Source of the DNA: Verrucomicrobiota bacterium
GTDB taxonomy: Bacteria > Verrucomicrobiota > Verrucomicrobiia > JAWXBN01
Reading direction: 5' to 3'
Length of the DNA: 39,028 nt
NCBI GenBank assembly: GCA_034440155.1
Contig: JAWXBN010000109.1
Span: 1-39,028 of the forward strand
Below, one piece after another: positions 34,683 to 39,028 of the stretch. The notes under the pieces were generated by a model. The model did no database searches and was not told the origin of the DNA. It worked only from the letters and a program-made list of their open reading frames with translations. The position numbers were made by a program, and so were the translations under genes. Position 1 is the stretch's first letter. Each line of letters begins with the position of its first letter.

Positions 34683-35948
34683 ATGATCCGTGAAATTTCA
34701 GCGACAGAAGCTTTTCAGTGGCGCGAGCAATTTGCTCGGAGTGAAGGATTTTGCTTTTTAGACAGTTCCTTACGTGAATCGTTATGGGGCCGTTACTCGC
34801 TGGTCAGTGCTTCCCCTGTGGACCGGATGGAAGGGGATATTTCCGATATTTCAAAAATCGAAGTCGCCCTTGCGCAATTTGCACGGGAGGGCGAACGAGA
34901 CCTGCCATTCCCGGTGGGTGCTCTGATTGGTTCTATTGATTACGAAGGGGGTTTTACTTTTGGCGTTTATCCCTGGGCTGTGATCACCGACCATCACTTG
35001 GAGAAGAATTGGTTTGTCGGCCCAGAACCGGTTCTCAGGCCCCGGGGATCGCAAAACACCCAGCATGATCCCGTCCCAGACGGCAAATGGACCTCTAGTT
35101 TCTCCCCGTGTGAATACGAGGCTGGAGTCAGGAGGATTCATGAATATATCCGCGCCGGGGATATTTATCAGGTGAATCTCTGCCAGCGATTCAGCCGACC
35201 TTGGGACGGGAGCAATTTGCGTGAACTCTATCAGAATTTGCGCGAAATCAGCCCGGCATCATTCTCCGGGTTTCTCGATCAGGGGAGCCGCCAGATCCTT
35301 TCCTCTTCACCCGAGCTTTTTCTGAAGATGTCCGGACGGCATTGCCTCACACGCCCGATTAAAGGAACACGTCCCCGTTTCGCAGATGCGATCCGTGATG
35401 AACAGTCCGCTTTCGAGCTGATCCGCAGTGAGAAAGACTTAGCGGAACTCATCATGATTACCGATCTCGAACGTAATGACCTCGGGCAATTTTGCGAACA
35501 CGGCAGCGTGAAAGTCACCGATCTGGTGAAGCTTGAGAAATTTGCCCAGGTTTTCCACCTAGTTTCCACGGTCGAGGGCATCGCTACTCAAACCGTTTCC
35601 CAGCCACGCGCTTTGCAATTTATTTTTCCAGGCGGCTCCATTACCGGCGCACCGAAAAAAAGGGCGATGGAGATTATTCGCGAACTTGAATCTACTCCGC
35701 GTGGCCTTTACACGGGAGCGATCGGCTATTTCGGTTTTAATGGTGAATCCGCTTTTAATATAGCGATCCGGTCTTTGGTTTATGAAAAAGGGATGCTTCA
35801 TTTTGGAGTGGGTGCGGGTATTACGATCGACTCCGACCCTGAACGTGAATATGAGGAAACCCTCCATAAGGCCAAAGGCATGATGATTGCCTGCGAGAGG
35901 ACGCTTGGATCAGGTGTCCCGGACAGGCAAAAGGAACACATCCTATGA
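34683..35948 (+). CDS. pabB: Aminodeoxychorismate synthase component I
   Basis: 421 residues. It turns chorismate to aminodeoxychorismate for folate synthesis, using ammonia from PabA. Chorismate-binding motifs: PIKGTRPR, IMITDLERNDLGQ, FPGGSITGAPKKRAMEII and the late EYEETLHKAKGMM. The Pro-Ile-Lys-Gly-Thr motif matches PabB rather than TrpE (which has PIAGTRxR). The final bases ATGA overlap the next start, a pabB/pabC arrangement. No pabA is in the window. Three exact iterated-motif copies lie in the first 540 bases. Confidence 0.92.
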   Translation: MIREISATEAFQWREQFARSEGFCFLDSSLRESLWGRYSLVSASPVDRMEGDISDISKIEVALAQFAREGERDLPFPVGALIGSIDYEGGFTFGVYPWAVITDHHLEKNWFVGPEPVLRPRGSQNTQHDPVPDGKWTSSFSPCEYEAGVRRIHEYIRAGDIYQVNLCQRFSRPWDGSNLRELYQNLREISPASFSGFLDQGSRQILSSSPELFLKMSGRHCLTRPIKGTRPRFADAIRDEQSAFELIRSEKDLAELIMITDLERNDLGQFCEHGSVKVTDLVKLEKFAQVFHLVSTVEGIATQTVSQPRALQFIFPGGSITGAPKKRAMEIIRELESTPRGLYTGAIGYFGFNGESAFNIAIRSLVYEKGMLHFGVGAGITIDSDPEREYEETLHKAKGMMIACERTLGSGVPDRQKEHIL

Positions 35949-36569
35949 TTTTGGAATATTCCCCGCGTAAAAAAGACCTGATCTCTCCCGCTGACCGTGG
36001 TTTCCTGTACGGGGATGGGGTTTTTGAAACCCTGAGGATTTATCAGGGTGCACCCTTCGGTTTGGAGGCCCATCTAGAGCTTTTGGTTGCTGGTTTAAAG
36101 ACACTCGGAATCAAGATCCCCCATACCCCAAAACTGATCGGGGGCAATTTGCTGCGCGTGATTAAAAGCTCGAAGATCCGGGACGGGTTCGCCCGGGTAA
36201 TCGTGACACGGGGAGAATCTACCTTAGGGCTGGGGACAATAAATTGCCAAGATCCGAAAGTCATTCTCTGGGCCCAGCCCGCGCCATTTGCCCGGCAGAC
36301 AAAGGGATTAAAGGTCGGGCTCAGTTCACTCGTCCTCGCCGTGAATAAAATAGCTGCGGTCAAAAGCTTGAATTACCTCGTAAATCTCATGGCGAAACAA
36401 GAGGCCGAAAAAGCTAGGCTCGACGAAATGATCCTTTGTAATCCCAGAGGCGGAATACTCTCCGGCACCGCTGCAAACCTTTTCCTGGTTTCTAAAGGCA
36501 AATTGCTCACGCCGTCGGCGGTATCCATCCGCTCCGGAGTCACGCGCGGGGTGGTGATGCAAATTGCGC
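34725..36569. repeat. Cluster of six iterated GCAAATTGCNC motifs in pabB and the class IV aminotransferase gene
   Basis: Exact copies at 34725-34735 (-), 34872-34882 (-), 35210-35220 (-), 36142-36152 (-), 36498-36508 (+) and 36559-36569 (+). They encode Gln-Phe-Ala (twice), Asn-Leu-Arg, Asn-Leu-Leu, Lys-Leu-Leu and Gln-Ile-Ala in the host genes. Confidence 0.85.
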
Positions 36570-36781
36570 GCCGCCTAAAAATCCCTGTCCTCGAAAAGAA
36601 TCTCACGGTGAAAGATGTCCTCTCGGCTGATGAGCTCTTTTTTACCAGCAGCGTCTCCGAAATCCGTTGGGCGGAGTCCTTCGTTTCCGGACCCCGGGTC
36701 AAAAAATTCCAGACGGTCATCTCCAGTAAAATATTTCAAGATTACAGGGATCGTGTCGCGGGAAGTGGAGGGGGGGGGTGA
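35945..36781 (+). CDS. pabC: Class IV aminotransferase, probable aminodeoxychorismate lyase
   Basis: 278 residues, PLP fold type IV. Overlap with pabB by ATGA and the pathway fit suggest PabC, which makes p-aminobenzoate. Visible: GFLYGDGVFETLRIYQG near the N-terminus, VIVTRGESTLGLG, the PLP lysine region AAVKSLNYLVNLMAKQEA (Lys within VKSLNYL), LDEMILCNPRGGILSGTAAN and LFFTSSVSEIRWAES. Branched-chain and D-amino-acid aminotransferases share the fold, so the substrate rests on operon context. The gene ends in a run of G's (Gly-Gly-Gly-Gly-stop) 2 bp before the convergent gpx stop. Confidence 0.85.
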   Translation: MILEYSPRKKDLISPADRGFLYGDGVFETLRIYQGAPFGLEAHLELLVAGLKTLGIKIPHTPKLIGGNLLRVIKSSKIRDGFARVIVTRGESTLGLGTINCQDPKVILWAQPAPFARQTKGLKVGLSSLVLAVNKIAAVKSLNYLVNLMAKQEAEKARLDEMILCNPRGGILSGTAANLFLVSKGKLLTPSAVSIRSGVTRGVVMQIARRLKIPVLEKNLTVKDVLSADELFFTSSVSEIRWAESFVSGPRVKKFQTVISSKIFQDYRDRVAGSGGGG

Positions 36782-36783
36782 AA

Positions 36784-37332
36784 CTACTTTCCAGCCAGTG
36801 CCTTGTCGATTGCGGCAGTGATCTCGGGGGAGTCAGGTGTCACGGTGGGCTCAAAACGGGCGATGATTGTGCCGTCTGTGCCGATCAAGAATTTGCCGAA
36901 GTTCCATTTAATATCCCCGGGGAAAGGGGAGCTCGGCCCGGCTAGGATATTGTAGAGCGGGGCTCGGTTGGCGCCATTCACGTCGAGTTTTTCAAAAAGG
37001 GGAAATGTCACTCCGTAGTTTTTCTCGCAGAAGGACTGGATTTCGGTGGCTGTACCGGGTTCTTGCCCCGCAAATTGATTACAAGGGAATCCTAGGATGA
37101 CAAATCCTTTATCCTTGTTATTCTGGTAGAGGGTTTCCAAACCTTTATATTGTGGGGTCAGTCCGCATTTGCTGGCGACATTCACGATTAAAAGGACTTT
37201 ACCTTTGTACTCAGAGAGTTTGACGGGTTTACCGTCGAGGGAGGCGACGGTGAGGTCGTAGATGGATTCTGCTTGGGAGAGGGTGGTGGACATAATGAGG
37301 GCAATTAAGAGGGTTTGAAGGGTTTTGATCAC
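36784..37332 (-). CDS. Secreted glutathione peroxidase (Cys form)
   Basis: 182 residues. Signal peptide MIKTLQTLLIALIMSTTLSQ suggests a periplasmic enzyme. The GPx motif has Cys at position 56 (NVASKCGLTPQY) rather than selenocysteine, then LGFPCNQFAGQEPG and IKWNFGKFLI, giving the Cys, Gln, Trp, Asn tetrad. It reduces peroxides, in Cys-type family members usually with thioredoxin. It converges with the aminotransferase gene. Confidence 0.93.
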   Translation of the reverse strand: MIKTLQTLLIALIMSTTLSQAESIYDLTVASLDGKPVKLSEYKGKVLLIVNVASKCGLTPQYKGLETLYQNNKDKGFVILGFPCNQFAGQEPGTATEIQSFCEKNYGVTFPLFEKLDVNGANRAPLYNILAGPSSPFPGDIKWNFGKFLIGTDGTIIARFEPTVTPDSPEITAAIDKALAGK

Positions 37333-37478
37333 GGGAGGGCAATAAACGCGTGAAATACTGATTTGTCAAATGCCTCACTCCTCCTTCTCCCCCATAATGA
37401 TCCCCTCAAGGGCGGGCTGAAAGATCAAAGAAGGACGGCTTGAATCTTTTGGCCGGAGGGTGCAATTTATTATCCAAG

Positions 37479-38711
37479 ATGTCAGAACTCCGTGCCCTAT
37501 TTATTGACCTGAATTCCTACTTCGCCTCGGTGGAGCAGGATTTGCGGCCTGAATTGCGCGGGAAACCCGTGGGAGTGGTTCCTTCCATGGTGGATACGAC
37601 GTGTTGTATCGCCGCGAGTATCCAAGCGAAAAAATACGGGGTCAAAACCGGGACGATGGTTCGTGATGCCAAAAGGCTTTGCCCCGGCATCATCCTGCTT
37701 GAGTCCCGCCCCCACAAATATGTCCAATACCATCAAGCCATCGTCGAGGCGGTGAACCGGATTCTCCCCGTGGCGGAGGTCCTCTCCATTGATGAAATGG
37801 TCTGTGATTTGAGTGGGAGTCATACCCAGATCGAAAAAGCGATTGAACTTGCCCGCGCCATAAAAAACTCCATCCGGGAAAATGCCGGGGAGACTTTGAG
37901 TTGTTCCATCGGCATCGCATCGAACCGGATGCTCTCGAAGCTCGCCAGTGACATGGAAAAGCCCGACGGACTGGTCATTATCCGGAAAGAAGAGTTACCG
38001 CAAAGGATGTTCGGCCTGGGTCTGCGTGATTTTAAAGGCATCGGATCGAATATGGAGAAACGTTTCCATCGCGCGGGCATTTTTACTGTGGAACAAATGT
38101 ATGCGCTCGAACGCCATGAGCTGCGCCGTATCTGGGGCGGGGTCGTGGGTGAACGCTGGTATTATCAGATCCGGGGTGAAGTCGTCCCCGCGGAACCCAC
38201 CCAGAACCGCACGATTGGTCATTCCCATGTGCTGGAACCGGCCATGCGGCATGAGGGCGGGGCCCGGGCCGTATTGGAAAGGCTGCTTTTTAAGGCGGCG
38301 GCCCGGTTACGGGATAAAAAGTATTTTACGACGCGTATGGTCGTCTGGGTCAAAAGCTTGGAGGGACGTCAGAAATCGCTCTGGTCGCAAGATGTGAGGT
38401 TTGCGCCGTGCGCAGACACCCCGACATTTATCTCGGCATTCAAGCAGGCTTGGGAAAAACGACCGGAAGACCTAGCCCCGTACACCGTGGGGGTTTCATT
38501 TTATGAGCTGACCAGTGAAGACCATGAGACACTCCCAGTTTTCGAGCAGGAAGGCAAATTGCTCAAGCTCTCCCGCGCCGTCGATCAGCTCAATATCTCC
38601 TTGGGCAAACACAAAGTCTATTTCGCAGGAGCCCACACCGCCCTCGACAGCGCCCCCATGCGCATCGCCTTCCGTTCCATCCCCGATCTGGGTAAGGAAG
38701 AGAAAATGTAG
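37479..38711 (+). CDS. dinB: Y-family DNA polymerase (DinB/Pol IV-like)
   Basis: 410 residues from the ATG at 37479; a longer reading from a TTG at 37440 is less likely. Catalytic acids: D10 in LFIDLNSYFASVEQ, D105 and E106 in VLSIDEMVCDLSG. TLSCSIGIASNRMLSKLASD and GIGSNMEKRF (HhH) follow, then the little-finger domain (RTIGHSHVLEPAMR ... RLLFKAAARL). It copies past damaged bases. It contains one iterated-motif copy near its end. The IDLNSYFASVEQ variant (Asn-Ser in place of MDAFFA-type) is characteristic of a DinB-like subgroup. No LexA-type box was recognised upstream. Confidence 0.92.
   Translation: MSELRALFIDLNSYFASVEQDLRPELRGKPVGVVPSMVDTTCCIAASIQAKKYGVKTGTMVRDAKRLCPGIILLESRPHKYVQYHQAIVEAVNRILPVAEVLSIDEMVCDLSGSHTQIEKAIELARAIKNSIRENAGETLSCSIGIASNRMLSKLASDMEKPDGLVIIRKEELPQRMFGLGLRDFKGIGSNMEKRFHRAGIFTVEQMYALERHELRRIWGGVVGERWYYQIRGEVVPAEPTQNRTIGHSHVLEPAMRHEGGARAVLERLLFKAAARLRDKKYFTTRMVVWVKSLEGRQKSLWSQDVRFAPCADTPTFISAFKQAWEKRPEDLAPYTVGVSFYELTSEDHETLPVFEQEGKLLKLSRAVDQLNISLGKHKVYFAGAHTALDSAPMRIAFRSIPDLGKEEKM
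38554..38564 (+). repeat. Iterated GCAAATTGCNC motif, single copy
   Basis: Exact copy near the 3' end of dinB, encoding Gly-Lys-Leu-Leu-Lys. Confidence 0.8.
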
Positions 38712-38734
38712 GAGATCATTGATTAAGTTATAAT

Positions 38735-39028
38735 CTATAAGGAGTAAGGACAGTGAACGGAAAACTCCTCGGAAAAACTTTGTTGAAAAGGGCGGGGTGA
38801 ATAGTTATTCTTTGAATGAAGAAATTGTTCTTTGAACTCTGAAATGACGCTCTCAGAACCCCGCACGTTAATCGTGTAGCGCAAGCGGCCCTGCTTGCCT
38901 CCGATGTAATTGAGGATGATGAACTCAGGGCGGCGCAAATTGCTTCCACTGGAGGGACGAGTTTCACCTCGTCCGTAGTCTGTAACCTCCGTTTCCCCGG
39001 CCAATACTTCGACGCGGAAACCGGCCTC
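38735..39028 (-). CDS. Unknown protein, C-terminal 97 residues (cut by window edge)
   Basis: The frame is open from the right edge to TAG at 38735. The best part is RRPEFIILNYIGGKQGRLRY, then TINVRGSESVISEFKEQFLH, which looks like a folded beta/helix segment; the last ~25 residues are less structured. No family was recognised. It converges with dinB across 23 bp. Another frame (38728-38967) is open but has a less protein-like composition. An iterated-motif copy lies inside, encoding Ser-Asn-Leu-Arg. Confidence 0.55.
   Translation of the reverse strand, partial: EAGFRVEVLAGETEVTDYGRGETRPSSGSNLRRPEFIILNYIGGKQGRLRYTINVRGSESVISEFKEQFLHSKNNYSPRPFQQSFSEEFSVHCPYSL
38935..38945 (+). repeat. Iterated 9-mer GCAAATTGC, the one copy lacking the trailing C
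   Basis: Exact 9-mer at 38935-38943 followed by TT instead of NC. It is the only one of 23 copies that breaks the GCAAATTGCNC consensus. Confidence 0.75.

Noticed and set aside
37440-37478. TTG-started extension of the Y-family polymerase
   Set aside because: The ATG at 37479 places the first catalytic Asp at residue 10, as is normal for the family.
225-38945. The iterated word as an operator, transposon end or REP-type hairpin
   Set aside because: Nearly all copies are inside conserved coding sequence, are directional, and have no target duplications, paired ends or conserved flanks.
38728-38967. Second minus-strand reading at the right edge
   Set aside because: Low-complexity Ser/Ala composition, and it overlaps the frame that stays open to the window edge.
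1-39028. tRNA, rRNA, CRISPR arrays, insertion sequences, phage genes
   Set aside because: Looked for on both strands by eye; no cloverleaf-like segment, spaced direct-repeat array, transposase or phage structural gene was seen. A profile search could still reveal a small RNA.

Overview
The window is a roughly 50% GC bacterial chromosome segment packed with housekeeping genes (nucleotide excision repair, primosome, RuvC, Y-family polymerase, RNase R, folate and molybdopterin synthesis, acetate metabolism). The gene styles fit the Planctomycetes-Verrucomicrobia-Chlamydiae group, most likely Verrucomicrobiota: a non-canonical UvrA, a MoxR/DUF58/BatA-like/vWA-amidotransferase-like cassette, secreted propeller proteins, and FGE-like domains. 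This placement is an inference from family resemblance only. No tRNA, rRNA, CRISPR array, insertion sequence or phage gene was seen.

Layout. 1-2039 (-) is the N-terminal two thirds of UvrA, cut inside the second P-loop. 2150-4645 (-) is a secreted propeller-like protein, divergent from a DUF2236/MpaB-like oxygenase (4703-5500) and a cytoplasmic clan GH-A-like glycosidase (5568-7154). 7303-16167 (+) is a tightly packed five-gene MoxR cassette, preceded by a perfect 16-bp palindrome. ruvC (16206-16703, -) follows. 16793-20961 (+) is a non-canonical Hsp70 set: a GrpE-like protein, a short lidless DnaK-like protein, and a fusion of a J-like domain without HPD to an FGE/sulfatase-modifying-factor-like domain without the catalytic cysteines. 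A predicted outer-membrane protein (21083-22762), a long inverted repeat with a T-run, and a decayed DMT/EamA transporter come next. 23585-28673 holds a BON-like protein, priA (-), a lone pseudopilin with its own promoter, a rhodanese, pta and a small unknown protein. 28670-34632 (-) is a co-directional run: rnr, two L,D-transpeptidases, a secreted TPR-like protein, hpt, moaD, moaE. 34683-36781 (+) is an overlapping pabB/class IV aminotransferase (pabC-like) pair. Then come a secreted glutathione peroxidase (-), dinB (+), and the 3' part of an unknown gene running off the right edge (-).

The most striking signal is not a gene. A 9-base word, GCAAATTGC (reverse complement GCAATTTGC), occurs 23 times where about 0.3 would be expected by chance for both strands. 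In 22 of the 23 copies the second base after the word is C, giving an asymmetric 11-mer GCAAATTGCNC. Copies lie on both strands and inside genes in several reading frames, so the constraint is on the DNA and not on a peptide. They cluster in 4.7-5.4 kb, 24.3-26.2 kb (priA) and 34.7-36.6 kb (pabB/pabC), and also sit in uvrA and dinB. They are absent from 5.43-15.96 kb, 17.6-24.3 kb and 26.2-34.7 kb. It looks like a genome-wide iterated signal (DNA-uptake-type, Chi-like or nucleoid-binding) that I do not recognise.
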